Shown: positions 49,175 to 58,512, numbered from the stretch's first letter. The stretch: DNA of 64,000 nucleotides from Aureibacillus halotolerans (GCF_004363045.1 NZ_SNYJ01000009.1:107370-171369), one strand, 5' to 3'. Numbers and translations are program-made. Notes: generated by a model not told the origin, from the sequence alone.

Positions 49175-50368
49175 TTGAGCGAAACGGCACCTAAATCGCT
49201 GTCTGATCGAATCGATTGGACGTTGCTTTTTTTAATCCTGCTGCTTGCAATGTTTAGCTTAGCGGGTATTTATAGTGCGCAGCTTCACGGCTCTGGCACA
49301 ACTCGAGATGTGATGATGCAAGGGGCGATCTACGCAGGAAGCATCTTTCTTTTTATAGGGATGATGTTTTTTGAACCTGAACACTACCAAAAATTGACGT
49401 GGTATTTGTACGCGTTCGCAGCGATCATATTGTTTGCACTTATTATCGCGCCCCACTCTATTGCGCCTGTGATTAATGGCCAACGTAGCTGGTTTGTGAT
49501 TCCTGGGTTTGGCACACTACAGCCTGCAGAGTTTGCCAAAATCACGTACATCCTTTCCATGAGTTGGATTTTGGCACACCACAAGTCGATTGATCAGGAA
49601 CAAACGCTGAAAACAGATCTATGGTTGCTTGTAAAATTCATCGCCTGTACATCACTTCCTTGGCTGCTCATTATGATGCAGACCGATCTTGGTACTGGGC
49701 TTGTCTACCTCGCGATTTTTTCAGCCTTTATGGTTGTCTCTGGGATTGCTTGGCGGCTGATTATTCTGCTTCTATTAAGTGTATCAGCGATAGGTGGAAC
49801 GGCCATTTATCTCGCTTTATTTCAATCAGAATGGCTACTATCCTTAGGTGTAAAGCCATATCAGATCAGCCGCGTTTTCGCCTGGTTAGAACCAGAGGTC
49901 GTTGCTAAGGGGGAGGGTCTGCAGCTCCTACGATCAATGCGAGCGATTGGTTCAGGACAAATATACGGGAAACCCTATGGAGATCGGGAAATCTATATAC
50001 CGGAAGCACATACAGATTTTATTTTCAGTGTCATTGCTGAACAATTTGGCTTTATCGGGGCAAGTTTGTTAATTGCGGTTTTCTTTTTCTTGATCTACCA
50101 TCTCATACAGATTGCCTTACGTACCCGTAGACCGTTTGATACATATGTATGTGTGGGTGCCATCGCAATGATTGCGTTTCATGTCTTTCAAAATATTGGC
50201 ATGACCATGCAACTTCTCCCAATCACTGGCATCCCTCTTCCTTTTGTTTCATCAGGGGGGAGTTCCCTATTAAGTTCGCTCATGCTCATGGGTCTCATTC
50301 TTAGCATCCAGTTTCATGAAAAAAGCTATATGTTTGAATCCGATGTCTCAAAAATGCAAATGAAATAA
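49175..50368 (+). CDS. rodA: SEDS peptidoglycan polymerase RodA
   Basis: Polytopic membrane glycosyltransferase that polymerises lipid II during cell elongation with a class B PBP. The 397-residue protein has about ten hydrophobic segments. SEDS signatures include RSWFVIPGFGTLQPAEFAK, LIMMQTDLGTGLVYLAIF with the catalytic aspartate, EAHTDFIFSVIAEQFGF and GIPLPFVSSGGSS. It starts at TTG 49175 with AGGTGG upstream. The length and position beyond gerQ match B. subtilis RodA (YwcF). It ends in a strong terminator. Confidence 0.92.
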   Translation: MSETAPKSLSDRIDWTLLFLILLLAMFSLAGIYSAQLHGSGTTRDVMMQGAIYAGSIFLFIGMMFFEPEHYQKLTWYLYAFAAIILFALIIAPHSIAPVINGQRSWFVIPGFGTLQPAEFAKITYILSMSWILAHHKSIDQEQTLKTDLWLLVKFIACTSLPWLLIMMQTDLGTGLVYLAIFSAFMVVSGIAWRLIILLLLSVSAIGGTAIYLALFQSEWLLSLGVKPYQISRVFAWLEPEVVAKGEGLQLLRSMRAIGSGQIYGKPYGDREIYIPEAHTDFIFSVIAEQFGFIGASLLIAVFFFLIYHLIQIALRTRRPFDTYVCVGAIAMIAFHVFQNIGMTMQLLPITGIPLPFVSSGGSSLLSSLMLMGLILSIQFHEKSYMFESDVSKMQMK

Positions 50369-50380
50369 GAATGGTTTAGG

Positions 50381-50412
50381 ACGGATAGGAAGTTAGTTCC
50401 TATCCGTTTTTC
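50381..50412 (+). terminator. Terminator after rodA
   Basis: Perfect 11-bp stem ACGGATAGGAA/TTCCTATCCGT with a 5-base loop, followed by TTTTTC, 12 bp past the stop. Confidence 0.9.
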
Positions 50413-50561
50413 ATCTCTTCGAATGATACAAAAGTCATAAACTCAACACATTTATATAGTTAAATAGACTCATATAAGGTACAATTTACTCAGTCATATA
50501 TAAATAAAGAGCTCCAGATAAGGCGGTTGCAATTCAAAAACGAAGAGGTGAACGATCACGA

Positions 50562-53021
50562 ATGCTAGCAATGACTCATCATTACAACATTACGCTTGTG
50601 GTTTTGTCGATTGCAGTCGCTGTATTATCTTCCTATGCTGCGTTACATATTGGAAACCGACTCGTTCGCTCGAGTGGCTTTAAACGCCATCTTTGGCTCA
50701 CAGGCGGTGCGTTCACTCTTGGTTTCGGGATTTGGTCGATGCATTTTATTGCCATGCTTGCCCACCACACTTCTATGCACGTTACGTACCAGCTATTTCC
50801 GTTGATTTTGTCAATTGTATTTGCTATTTTAGCTTGCTTGGTCGCCTTTTACATTTTAAATTATGGGCTTCAGAAACAATCTCAGTTTCTGCTTGGCTCG
50901 CTTTTTATCAGTGTAGGTATTGTGTCGATGCACTATGTTGGGATGGCTGCTATGGTTGTCGATGGCGTCATTCACTACGATCCGTTGCTCGTCGGTGCTT
51001 CCGTCCTCGTTGCGTTCACGGCATCGTATGTTGCTCTCCTTTGTATGTTTTATTTTCGAGCAGGGATTGAAAAAGCCGGTGGGCATTTACGCATGATGAT
51101 TAGTTCACTCGTGATGGGGCTGGCAATTGCAGGGATGCATTACATCGGGATGGCGGGAGCCTCATTTAAAGTGCCTCTATCAAGTACCGATACGCCTCTA
51201 CACTCCCCTTGGCTGAGTAGTCAAATGCTTGCCGTTCTTACAGGCATCGTTGTCCTTGTAACAATCGCATTTACGTTTGCGATGATTTATTTCGATCGTC
51301 GCATGGAGTCAACGTCAATTGAATTGCAACGAATTGACGACTTATATCAGTCCATTGTAATGACAGCGAAAGATGCGATTGTAATGACAGACACAAAAGG
51401 GCTCATTCTATCATGGAATGCATCAGCAAAGTCGATCTTTGGCTATTCAGAAGCAGAAGCTCTAGGACAGCCACTTACGCTCATCATTCCTGAACGTTTT
51501 CATGCGGCGCATCTTCATGCGATAAGCGCGCCAAAAGCAGCAGCATTTAGTAAGGTCATAGGCAAAACGATTGAAATGATAGGTTGTTGTAAAGATGGAT
51601 CTGAAATCCCTATTGAATTGTCCGTGTCTTCCTTTAGTCATAACGATTCAGATACGATTTATACAGGCATTATGCGTGATATTACAGAACGGTTGCAATC
51701 ACAGGAAAAAATTCAAACGCTTGTTTATCGTGACGAGCTTACGAAGCTCCCGAATCGACGCATGCTTCAGGAACACTTGAATTCTTTGCTAGAACAATCG
51801 TCTCCTGACCATCCGCTTGCCATCATGTTTATTGATTTAGACCGTTTTAAAAGCATAAATGATGTGTACGGACATAAAACGGGGGACCGTTTGTTAAAAG
51901 AAGTCGCACAAAAGCTGAAACAATGCCTGGATTCATCAGCAATGTTAGCTCGTCTGGCCGGAGACGAATTTGTTGTTATCCTTACAAAGACGACGCATCT
52001 CCATGCAGGTCAGGTCGCCAATCAAATCTTACAAACGTTAAATGAACGCATTGTCATTCATCGAAATGATTTTTATATTACAGCTTCTATTGGAATTAGC
52101 TTGTATCCGGAGGATGGTAAGGATACAGCAACACTTCTTAAGCATGCAGACATCGCTATGTACGATGCGAAGGAAAATGGCAAGAACAATTATCGGTATT
52201 TCACAACGGAAATGAATGAATCGATGACGAAGCGACTGGACATTGAAACAGGGCTCCGCAAAGGGCTGGAAGAAGGGCATTTTGAGCTCCATTATCAGCC
52301 CCAAGTATCTGTGCTGGATAAGAACATTAAAGGGGTTGAAGCACTGATTCGATGGCGAAATCCGGAGAGTGGCCTTATTCCGCCGAATGATTTCATCCCG
52401 ATTGCAGAAGATACAGGGCTGATTCTACGAATTGATCAATGGGTATTGCAGGAGGCCTGCTCGCAGGCAAAGCTGTGGCAAGACGAGGGGAGCTTCCATG
52501 GACGGATGAGCGTGAATATTTCTGCCTTGCAGTTTAAACAGCGTGATTTCCCAGACACTGTCCGGAGAACGTTACAAGACACTGGATTGGACCCCACATT
52601 TTTGGAGTTAGAGCTAACTGAGTCCATCATTCAAGATCCTGAACATGCGTTTCCAGTAATGAAGGCCCTTAAAGACATGGGCATACGCCTATCGCTCGAT
52701 GACTTTGGCACAGGGTATTCCTCCCTTAGTTATTTAAAGGACTTTCCACTTGATACAATTAAGGTCGATAAATCATTTATCCAAACGATGAATAATGGAC
52801 TGAAGGACCAAGCCATTGTAAACTCAATCATCAATATCGCAACGAGCCTCGACTTGACTGTCATTGCAGAGGGTGTCGAAACAGATGATCAGCTGCTTTC
52901 GTTGCAGCAAAAGCATTGCCACGAATACCAGGGCTATTTGTTTAGCACGCCACTCTCAAGCAAAGATTTTATCGAAAAACTAAACCGTGGTGATTTTCAG
53001 GTCCTTCAAGGTATAAGCTAG
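50562..53021 (+). CDS. MHYT-PAS-GGDEF-EAL cyclic-di-GMP signalling protein
   Basis: An 819-residue membrane protein for c-di-GMP turnover. The N-terminal MHYT domain (about 1-245) has seven hydrophobic segments and three repeats: SMHFIAM near 59, SMHYVGM near 122 and GMHYIGM near 191. A PAS domain (about 260-375) ends in MRDITERLQ. The GGDEF domain (about 385-545) keeps an AGDEF active site at 466-470. The EAL domain (about 560-810) has EALIR at 593 plus LELELTES and DDFGTGYSS, so both catalytic domains look intact. The architecture is that of B. subtilis DgcW (YkoW). MHYT is proposed to sense O2, CO or NO through metal. It is monocistronic. Confidence 0.92.
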   Translation: MLAMTHHYNITLVVLSIAVAVLSSYAALHIGNRLVRSSGFKRHLWLTGGAFTLGFGIWSMHFIAMLAHHTSMHVTYQLFPLILSIVFAILACLVAFYILNYGLQKQSQFLLGSLFISVGIVSMHYVGMAAMVVDGVIHYDPLLVGASVLVAFTASYVALLCMFYFRAGIEKAGGHLRMMISSLVMGLAIAGMHYIGMAGASFKVPLSSTDTPLHSPWLSSQMLAVLTGIVVLVTIAFTFAMIYFDRRMESTSIELQRIDDLYQSIVMTAKDAIVMTDTKGLILSWNASAKSIFGYSEAEALGQPLTLIIPERFHAAHLHAISAPKAAAFSKVIGKTIEMIGCCKDGSEIPIELSVSSFSHNDSDTIYTGIMRDITERLQSQEKIQTLVYRDELTKLPNRRMLQEHLNSLLEQSSPDHPLAIMFIDLDRFKSINDVYGHKTGDRLLKEVAQKLKQCLDSSAMLARLAGDEFVVILTKTTHLHAGQVANQILQTLNERIVIHRNDFYITASIGISLYPEDGKDTATLLKHADIAMYDAKENGKNNYRYFTTEMNESMTKRLDIETGLRKGLEEGHFELHYQPQVSVLDKNIKGVEALIRWRNPESGLIPPNDFIPIAEDTGLILRIDQWVLQEACSQAKLWQDEGSFHGRMSVNISALQFKQRDFPDTVRRTLQDTGLDPTFLELELTESIIQDPEHAFPVMKALKDMGIRLSLDDFGTGYSSLSYLKDFPLDTIKVDKSFIQTMNNGLKDQAIVNSIINIATSLDLTVIAEGVETDDQLLSLQQKHCHEYQGYLFSTPLSSKDFIEKLNRGDFQVLQGIS

Positions 53022-53177
53022 TTACTTAAAAAGATAAAGGCTCACATGCGTATTGCTTGTCTCGTCGATCCTCAGCATATCAGAGTAAGGGGACGGGGCT
53101 TCTTTCAGAACAGGAAAAATTAAACCGTCAGTTTATAGACTGACATAGCGATTTAAAGCACAAATCATACAACTTCA

Positions 53178-53340
53178 TTAGGCTGCCACGCTACCAAATT
53201 CTTTTGGTGCTTGGTAGTCTACTTTTTCTTGGATACGCTTTTCATTATAGTATTCCATGTAACGGTCAATTCGTTCTATAACTTATTCCTCTGATATGGA
53301 ATTGAATTTCCCTGAACGAGTTTTAAGACACGCCCTAAAT
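53178..53340 (-). pseudogene. IS3-family transposase OrfB C-terminal remnant
   Basis: On the minus strand the frame ending at 53178 reads IERIDRYMEYYNEKRIQEKV then DYQAPKEFGSVAA and a stop. This is the characteristic C-terminus of IS3-family OrfB transposases (a YN-x-x-RIQ-x-KL-type ending). An in-frame stop at 53283-53285 interrupts it after 34 codons. A further degraded stretch in another frame may reach 53340. No 5' part of the element or terminal repeats could be identified. Confidence 0.75.
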
Positions 53341-53343
53341 AAA

Positions 53344-53374
53344 TAAAAAAAGACACTCTAATAATAGGCTGTCT
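53344..53374 (-). terminator. Terminator after the XRE regulator gene
   Basis: On the minus strand AGACA and TGTCT pair around a 14-base loop and are followed by seven T, just past the stop of the XRE gene. Confidence 0.65.
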
Positions 53375-53381
53375 CTCCTTT

Positions 53382-53687
53382 TTATATTTGGGCTAACCCC
53401 CCAGCTTCTTCTTCTTTTCCTTTTGGCTTAATTTCTTTAGTGATAAGAATTTCTACACTTGTATCCAAGGCCACAGCTATCTCTTCCAACTTCTTTATAG
53501 TCACGTTATGATTCGCCTGTTCAATCCTTGAGATAACTGATTGCTTAGTATGGATCATTTTAGCTAAATCTGTTTGCGTCATGCCTTTTAGCTTCCTAAG
53601 CATAATGATGTTCTTAGCGATCTTGAAAGGTAACTCTAATTCATCAAATGCTTTTCTATATTCCTTGTCTTCCTCATATTTCCTCAT
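53382..53687 (-). CDS. XRE-family helix-turn-helix protein, antitoxin-like
   Basis: A 101-residue protein with an N-terminal helical extension (KYEEDKEYRKAFDELELPF) and a Cro/CI-type HTH (MTQTDLAKMIHTKQSVISRIE). The layout resembles HigA-type antitoxins, which are usually encoded directly after a RelE/HigB toxin. The 170 bp upstream on this strand contains no intact toxin frame. It ends in a Lys/Glu-rich tail. It lies beside an IS remnant and an 18-bp perfect inverted repeat, suggesting an acquired, decayed locus. The ribosome binding site is weak. Confidence 0.75.
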   Translation of the reverse strand: MRKYEEDKEYRKAFDELELPFKIAKNIIMLRKLKGMTQTDLAKMIHTKQSVISRIEQANHNVTIKKLEEIAVALDTSVEILITKEIKPKGKEEEAGGLAQI

Positions 53688-53756
53688 CGATCTTTTCTTA
53701 GCAGCCGTTCGTTACCATAGTTTTGGAAATTCGAGGGGTAAACAAATTACTGTTTT

Positions 53757-53817
53757 ACTCGCCACTTCACTCCTGATCGTGTTTTCTACAAATAAGGAGT
53801 GAAGTGGCGAGTTTTTT
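53757..53817 (+). terminator. 18-bp perfect inverted repeat with T run
   Basis: ACTCGCCACTTCACTCCT and its exact complement are separated by 20 bases and followed on the plus strand by six T, the form of a strong terminator. No plus-strand gene lies within 700 bp upstream, and the T run is on the wrong side for the minus-strand ywdK. Confidence 0.7.
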
Positions 53818-53861
53818 CATTTCATAGTCGTTCGGATTTTTCTCTTTGTCATTTCTGTTTC

Positions 53862-54233
53862 CTATGAAAGCTTTAGCGCCGCTAAGCCTAAAAGCACCCA
53901 ACCCGCTAAGAACAATACCCCACCAATTGGTGTAACCGCACCTAAAATCGTTTTTCCTGTTAACGCCATAACGTACAGGCTTCCAGAGAAAAACACAATC
54001 CCTGCTGTCATTAATGACCCAGCCCAGACAAGCATCGGCGTGGACACGAAGGTAGATAAAAATGCGACCCCTAATAGGCCAACCGTATGAAACATTTGAT
54101 AATTCACGCCGGTGTGATAGTTCGCCAGCATACGTTCGGATATTTTCCCTTCAAGGCCGTGGGCACCAAACGCTCCAATGGCTACGGAGAGAAATCCGTT
54201 AATGCTTGCAATCAGCAAAAATAGTTTGAGCAT
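53862..54233 (-). CDS. ywdK: DUF423 membrane protein (YwdK)
   Basis: A 123-residue integral membrane protein with four hydrophobic segments, equal in length to B. subtilis YwdK. Family signature GAFGAHGLEGKISERML and the NYQMFHTVGLL segment are present. AGGTGA precedes ATG 54233; the frame is open 11 codons upstream. Function unknown. It is divergent from the pxp operon. Confidence 0.9.
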   Translation of the reverse strand: MLKLFLLIASINGFLSVAIGAFGAHGLEGKISERMLANYHTGVNYQMFHTVGLLGVAFLSTFVSTPMLVWAGSLMTAGIVFFSGSLYVMALTGKTILGAVTPIGGVLFLAGWVLLGLAALKLS

Positions 54234-54424
54234 ACGCTCACCTGCTTTCTTTAGTCTTTGAGCCAATGCATGTTTACAATGAGTTTAGTATACTAGAAAG
54301 ACATGATTGAATTCTAGAAGATGACGCTTTGTCAAACCCTTTAAAATGGCGTTCAATGCTAGCAGACCCTGTATTTTGTTGAATGTGCCAATCGTGTGAA
54401 CAGTCGTATGAATGGAGGTTTCCA

Positions 54425-55195
54425 GTGAAAACACAACCGATCTTACTCCAACCTGATGGCGACCACTCGCTATTGCTCACTGTGCGAGAGAAAGATACAG
54501 AGACCCGTTTTCAATTACTGCAAGCGCTAGCTTCAACCCTTCGCAATCAACCCCTTGCTGGACTTCAAGAAATCGTTTCCGGCTATGACACACTGATGAT
54601 TCACTACGACGCATCTTTTTTGTCCTATGAAGAGATCGCTCACGACGTAAATGCTTTTACAGAAACAATGATGCACTCTATGCCTGGTCCTTCTCAACGA
54701 GGTAAACATGTCGATATCCCTGTTTTATATGGGGGAGACAACGGTCCCGATCTAGCACACGTTGCTTTCTATGCCTCCCTTTCTCCTAAAGAGGTCATTG
54801 AGCTGCATACGGCGCCACTTTACCAAGTTCGTTTTATTGGATTCCTCCCAGGATTCCCTTATGTTGATGGGCTCCCTCCAGAACTTCATGTCCCTCGACA
54901 CGAAACACCTCGACCATCTGTCTCGCCAGGCAGTGTTGGCATTGGCGGGGCTCAAACAGGCATTTATCCGTTGGAATCCCCTGGGGGTTGGAACATCATC
55001 GGGCAAACGGCTTTGCCGCTTTTTTCACCTTCGTTACCAGTGCCTTTTCCGCTTAATGCAGGAGATACGCTCTCTTTTGTCTCCATTGATGAAAAGCTGC
55101 ACAACATCCTTTTGACCAGTCAAGATCCATGGAGCACGTTTGTAGACTATGTAGAGAAAGGGGTGTACGACATTGGCTACTCCAAAAACAATTGA
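54425..55195 (+). CDS. pxpB: 5-oxoprolinase subunit PxpB
   Basis: Subunit of the ATP-dependent 5-oxoprolinase, which opens pyroglutamate to glutamate in concert with PxpA and PxpC. The 256-residue KipI-type protein has a cyclophilin-like C-terminal domain with YQVRFIGFLPGFPYVDGLP, HETPRPSVSPGSVGIGG and YPLESPGGWNIIGQT. It starts at GTG 54425 with GGAGG 6 bases upstream. It overlaps pxpA by 23 bases. In B. subtilis KipI also inhibits the sporulation kinase KinA. Confidence 0.92.
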   Translation: MKTQPILLQPDGDHSLLLTVREKDTETRFQLLQALASTLRNQPLAGLQEIVSGYDTLMIHYDASFLSYEEIAHDVNAFTETMMHSMPGPSQRGKHVDIPVLYGGDNGPDLAHVAFYASLSPKEVIELHTAPLYQVRFIGFLPGFPYVDGLPPELHVPRHETPRPSVSPGSVGIGGAQTGIYPLESPGGWNIIGQTALPLFSPSLPVPFPLNAGDTLSFVSIDEKLHNILLTSQDPWSTFVDYVEKGVYDIGYSKNN

Positions 55196-55952
55196 CCTTA
55201 ATTGCGATCTTGGGGAAAGCTTTGGACAGTATACTATAGGCCGCGACGAGGAGATGCTTCCTCTCATTTCCTCTGTCAATATTGCTTGTGGCTTTCATGC
55301 TGGAGATGCCAACGTGATGAGGCATACCGTTCAACAAGCACAGTCTCACTCCCTGGCCATCGGGGCGCACCCTGGCTTTCAAGACCTTCAGGGCTTTGGC
55401 CGCCGTGACATGAAGCTGGCAATTGAAGATATCTACAGCCTAGTCGTGTACCAAATTGGCGCCCTTCAAGCCTTTTGCCAAGTCGAGGGTGCACAGCTCT
55501 CTCATGTAAAGCCTCATGGCGCGCTGTACAATATGGCCGCAAAGGACATGGGAATTGCAGATGCTATTGCGAGAGCGGTACATGATGTCGACCCTGCCAT
55601 TCTCTTGTTCGGCAGATCAAGAAGTGCACTCATTGACGCAGGCCAGCGTCAACGTTTACATACCGTTGAAGAAGCCTTTATTGACCGCACCTACCAAAAG
55701 GATGGTTCTTTGACGCCTCGGCAGCATACGAACGCCGTGCATCTAACTGTTGAAGGAGCGGTCGCGCAAGCATTGGACCTCATTCAAAACCAAACCGTCA
55801 CAACCGTTGACGGAGCTATCATTCACGTTCCTTGTCAAACGCTATGTCTGCACGGGGACCACCAACAATCTGTTGAGCTTGCAAAAGCGTTAAGAGAAGC
55901 GATGGCACAACAAGGGTTGTCTGTTGCGTCAACAAAGAGGCGCATAGGATGA
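55173..55952 (+). CDS. pxpA: 5-oxoprolinase subunit PxpA
   Basis: LamB/YcsF-family subunit of 5-oxoprolinase; it phosphorylates pyroglutamate. The 259-residue protein has the family start IDLNCDLGESFGQYTIGRD, NIACGFHAGDANVM, GAHPGFQD and SHVKPHGALYNM. It starts at TTG 55173 inside the end of pxpB, and its stop overlaps the pxpC start by 4 bases. The tight overlaps show a translationally coupled pxpBAC operon. Many genomes use the order pxpA first; here pxpB leads. Confidence 0.94.
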   Translation: MATPKTIDLNCDLGESFGQYTIGRDEEMLPLISSVNIACGFHAGDANVMRHTVQQAQSHSLAIGAHPGFQDLQGFGRRDMKLAIEDIYSLVVYQIGALQAFCQVEGAQLSHVKPHGALYNMAAKDMGIADAIARAVHDVDPAILLFGRSRSALIDAGQRQRLHTVEEAFIDRTYQKDGSLTPRQHTNAVHLTVEGAVAQALDLIQNQTVTTVDGAIIHVPCQTLCLHGDHQQSVELAKALREAMAQQGLSVASTKRRIG

Positions 55953-56914
55953 AGGAAACCCCTGTCTTTCACGTTGAAAAACCAGGTCTGCTCACAAGTT
56001 TGCAAAATGACGGTCGCAAAGGCTATCAACATGTTGGCTTAGGTCCAGGAGGAGCGATTGATCCGGATGCCTTGTTTATGGCAAATCTGCTTGTAGCCAA
56101 TGAACTTAATACACTTGCCATTGAATGCACGCTCGTTGGACCGGAACTCCATTGCCTTTTGGATGGAATCATTGCCATAACTGGAGCGGACCTGTCCCCT
56201 ACATTAAATCGCGAGCCTGTTCCAATGTGGAAGGCAATGCGAATCACGAAAGGTGATACACTGCGATTTGGCAAGCCCATTCAAGGCGCAAGAGCTTATA
56301 TTAGCAGACACGGCGGCTTTCTCGGGCAGGAGGACTTAGGAAGTGGAGCCTATCACTCGATGGCATCCATCGGCACTTTGTTGACAAAAAACGACGTACT
56401 CTCTGCTCACTCCCTCAACGGAAAAGGTCCATTACTCGGTCTCTCTCATGAACATCATCCTGTGTATAAAAAACATGTTACTTTGGCCGTCGTCGCAGGA
56501 CCTCATGAAGAAAGGTTTAATCAAAAAAGCACTATGGCGTTTTACCACAGCACTTTTCGTGTGAAACATGGAAACCGAATGGCACTGACATTCGAAGGCG
56601 AAAACCTTACGCCAATGAAAGGCTCTTTGCTCTCTTCTGGTGTGAATTGGGGGAGCATTCAGGTTCCACCGAGTGGACATCCAATTGTTTTATTGCAGGA
56701 CCGGCAGACGACTGGCGGCTACCCTCGCATCGGGACAATTGCAAGTATCCATCAGGCAGAATTGGCCCAGCTGGTCACGGGAGATACTGTGAATTTCCAA
56801 CCAATCACCATCCAGCAAGCGCAAGACAAATGGCGAGAGCATCTAAAGCAAAGACGTAAACTGTATGCACGTGCTTTCGGTAGACGCATGCCTACCCTCT
56901 TAAATAAAGCATAA
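55949..56914 (+). CDS. pxpC: 5-oxoprolinase subunit PxpC
   Basis: KipA/urea-amidolyase-type subunit of 5-oxoprolinase, which completes hydrolysis of the phosphorylated ring. The 321-residue protein shows GLLTSLQNDGRKGYQHVGLG, PGGAIDPDALFMANLLVAN and ILLQDRQTTGGYPRIGTIAS-like blocks of the biotin-dependent carboxyltransferase-related family. It overlaps pxpA by ATGA. Its last 23 bases overlap the convergent small gene at 56892. Confidence 0.92.
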   Translation: MKETPVFHVEKPGLLTSLQNDGRKGYQHVGLGPGGAIDPDALFMANLLVANELNTLAIECTLVGPELHCLLDGIIAITGADLSPTLNREPVPMWKAMRITKGDTLRFGKPIQGARAYISRHGGFLGQEDLGSGAYHSMASIGTLLTKNDVLSAHSLNGKGPLLGLSHEHHPVYKKHVTLAVVAGPHEERFNQKSTMAFYHSTFRVKHGNRMALTFEGENLTPMKGSLLSSGVNWGSIQVPPSGHPIVLLQDRQTTGGYPRIGTIASIHQAELAQLVTGDTVNFQPITIQQAQDKWREHLKQRRKLYARAFGRRMPTLLNKA

Positions 56915-57158
56915 GCATGTCTCTTGCTCCTTGAATGTCTTCTATATCAAGTGTGATTTCGTAAGAATCATCTTCGACAATATGATCAAAATCAAACAAC
57001 CCTTGTGTATGAAGAAATGAGGAAAGATCTTCTGACACTTTGTCAGCATGAGACATTTTCATCGCCCCAACGAATTCCCGATTCACATAAATGTTATACA
57101 GTAGCGGAACAATGGGTTCAGCGATATCCGGAAACACCTCATACGAGCTCATTTCCAA
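56892..57158 (-). CDS. Small protein of unknown function
   Basis: An 88-residue acidic protein, convergent with and overlapping pxpC. Alternating hydrophobic strands (FPDIAEPIVPLLYNIYVNREF, IVEDDSYEITLDIED) suggest a compact alpha/beta fold. TTG 57158 has GGAGG 8 bases upstream; ATG 57152 two codons later is an alternative. It lies downstream of ywdI on the same strand. I do not recognise the family. Confidence 0.6.
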   Translation of the reverse strand: MEMSSYEVFPDIAEPIVPLLYNIYVNREFVGAMKMSHADKVSEDLSSFLHTQGLFDFDHIVEDDSYEITLDIEDIQGARDMLMLYLRG

Positions 57159-57236
57159 GTGATAGACCTCCAAATCATGCCCACCGACAAACCTATTGTT
57201 CGCAAAGAAAGGGTAAACTATGCTCTCAAGGCATGA

Positions 57237-57539
57237 TTAAAAATCGAACAAGCTTTTCCCATTGCCGTCACCGTTTGCATCATTGTCGTCATTTTCTTCC
57301 TGGAATGTCGATCCTTGCATGCGCCGCAATTCTAGATCGTCTGCAGAGTCATTGACGATCATCTTTTTTATCGGCGCTGCTGGCCTTTCTACCTCCTCAG
57401 CTAACAAAAGCTCGGCGATCACTTTAACCGCGGCAACTTTTTCGCGCATTACTTGAGCATTGCCTTGCTGCTGAGCCACTTTCGCATCGGCTACATCCTG
57501 TTCCATCTGCCTAAGCATCGCCTGATAGCTAACTGACAT
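57237..57539 (-). CDS. ywdI: YwdI/DUF5327 family protein
   Basis: A 100-residue soluble protein. The N-terminal helix SVSYQAMLRQMEQDVADAKV and the following EKVAAVKVIAELLL fit the YwdI family. The C-terminal third is disordered and rich in Asp, Asn and Gly, ending KSLFDF. TTGAGGCG lies before the ATG. Function unknown. The small unknown gene follows 78 bp downstream. In B. subtilis ywdI also lies near ywdK. Confidence 0.78.
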   Translation of the reverse strand: MSVSYQAMLRQMEQDVADAKVAQQQGNAQVMREKVAAVKVIAELLLAEEVERPAAPIKKMIVNDSADDLELRRMQGSTFQEENDDNDANGDGNGKSLFDF

Positions 57540-57636
57540 AAAATCGCCTCAATTTCCTTTAAAATTTTTGCTACAAAGACCGATATATAAACCAACACAA
57601 CATTCGTGATTTTAAGATTAGAAGGGGCGTGCTGCC

Positions 57637-58488
57637 ATGATTCTCCCTCAGTGGCTTTTACTTATATCGGCAGTATTGACTGCCTTTCTTGCCATCATGC
57701 TTATTGTATTTGCCCGAAAATCGTTAAAATCCTTCACCGTTTTAGTTGTTGTCATCGCTGCTGGAGCGGGAACTGCATATCTCTCACAAAACGAACCATG
57801 GATAACGAAGATTTTTGCGAGCGACAAACCGGTAAGTACACCATTATCAAAATATGCTCACTCTACAAAGCAACCCCCTCATCCTACAGAAGTATTGCTT
57901 GATGTCCCTATCATTAGGCAATACCCTGAGCTGCCAAGAGGCTGTGAGGTGACATCACTCGCTATGCTACTTCAGTATGAAAGCATCAATGTGGACAAGC
58001 TTGAACTTGCACAGGCAGTTGCAAAAGACACGACGCCTTACAAGAAAATCAATGGTCAGACCCATTTCGGAAATCCTCATGTTGGCTTCGTTGGTAGCAT
58101 GACGGATCTTTCACAACCAGGGTTTGGTGTGTATCAAGGACCAATCCATGACCTTGCCGAAGTATACGCACCTGGAAAAACCGTTAATCTAACCGGGAGT
58201 ACATTCTCCAACCTACTCGCCTATGTCGGCAAAGGCCATCCCGTTTGGGTTATTACAAACGTCACTTTTGACGAGCTGCCTGCCTCCGAATTTACAACTT
58301 GGCAAACCGCTTCAGGTCCTTTTACTACAACCTATCGTGAGCACTCCGTTGTCATTACAGGCTACTCGAGTCACTATGTTTACGTCAACGACCCCATCGA
58401 TGGACAGAAAAACAAAAAACTCCCTTTGGAGCCCTTCAGAAATGCTTGGCAACAGATGGGGTCGCAAGCGATCGCTGTACCTAATTAA
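57637..58488 (+). CDS. Membrane-anchored C39-like cysteine peptidase
   Basis: A 283-residue protein with two N-terminal hydrophobic segments (about 5-26 and 33-50), a Ser/Thr/Pro linker and a papain-like C39-type domain from about residue 85. The likely nucleophile is Cys103 in PELPRGCEVTSLAMLLQY, the histidine is in YREHSVVITGYSSHYVYV and the acidic residue in VNDPIDG. Such domains occur in bacteriocin transporters and in free-standing surface proteins; no transporter or bacteriocin gene is nearby. Its substrate is unknown. A strong terminator follows. Confidence 0.8.
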   Translation: MILPQWLLLISAVLTAFLAIMLIVFARKSLKSFTVLVVVIAAGAGTAYLSQNEPWITKIFASDKPVSTPLSKYAHSTKQPPHPTEVLLDVPIIRQYPELPRGCEVTSLAMLLQYESINVDKLELAQAVAKDTTPYKKINGQTHFGNPHVGFVGSMTDLSQPGFGVYQGPIHDLAEVYAPGKTVNLTGSTFSNLLAYVGKGHPVWVITNVTFDELPASEFTTWQTASGPFTTTYREHSVVITGYSSHYVYVNDPIDGQKNKKLPLEPFRNAWQQMGSQAIAVPN

Positions 58489-58512
58489 GGCACATCATAT
58501 GACACTCAGAAA

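Noticed and set aside
53129..53146. GTCAGT/ACTGAC palindrome as an end of the IS3 element
   Set aside because: No matching partner end was found on the other side of the remnant.
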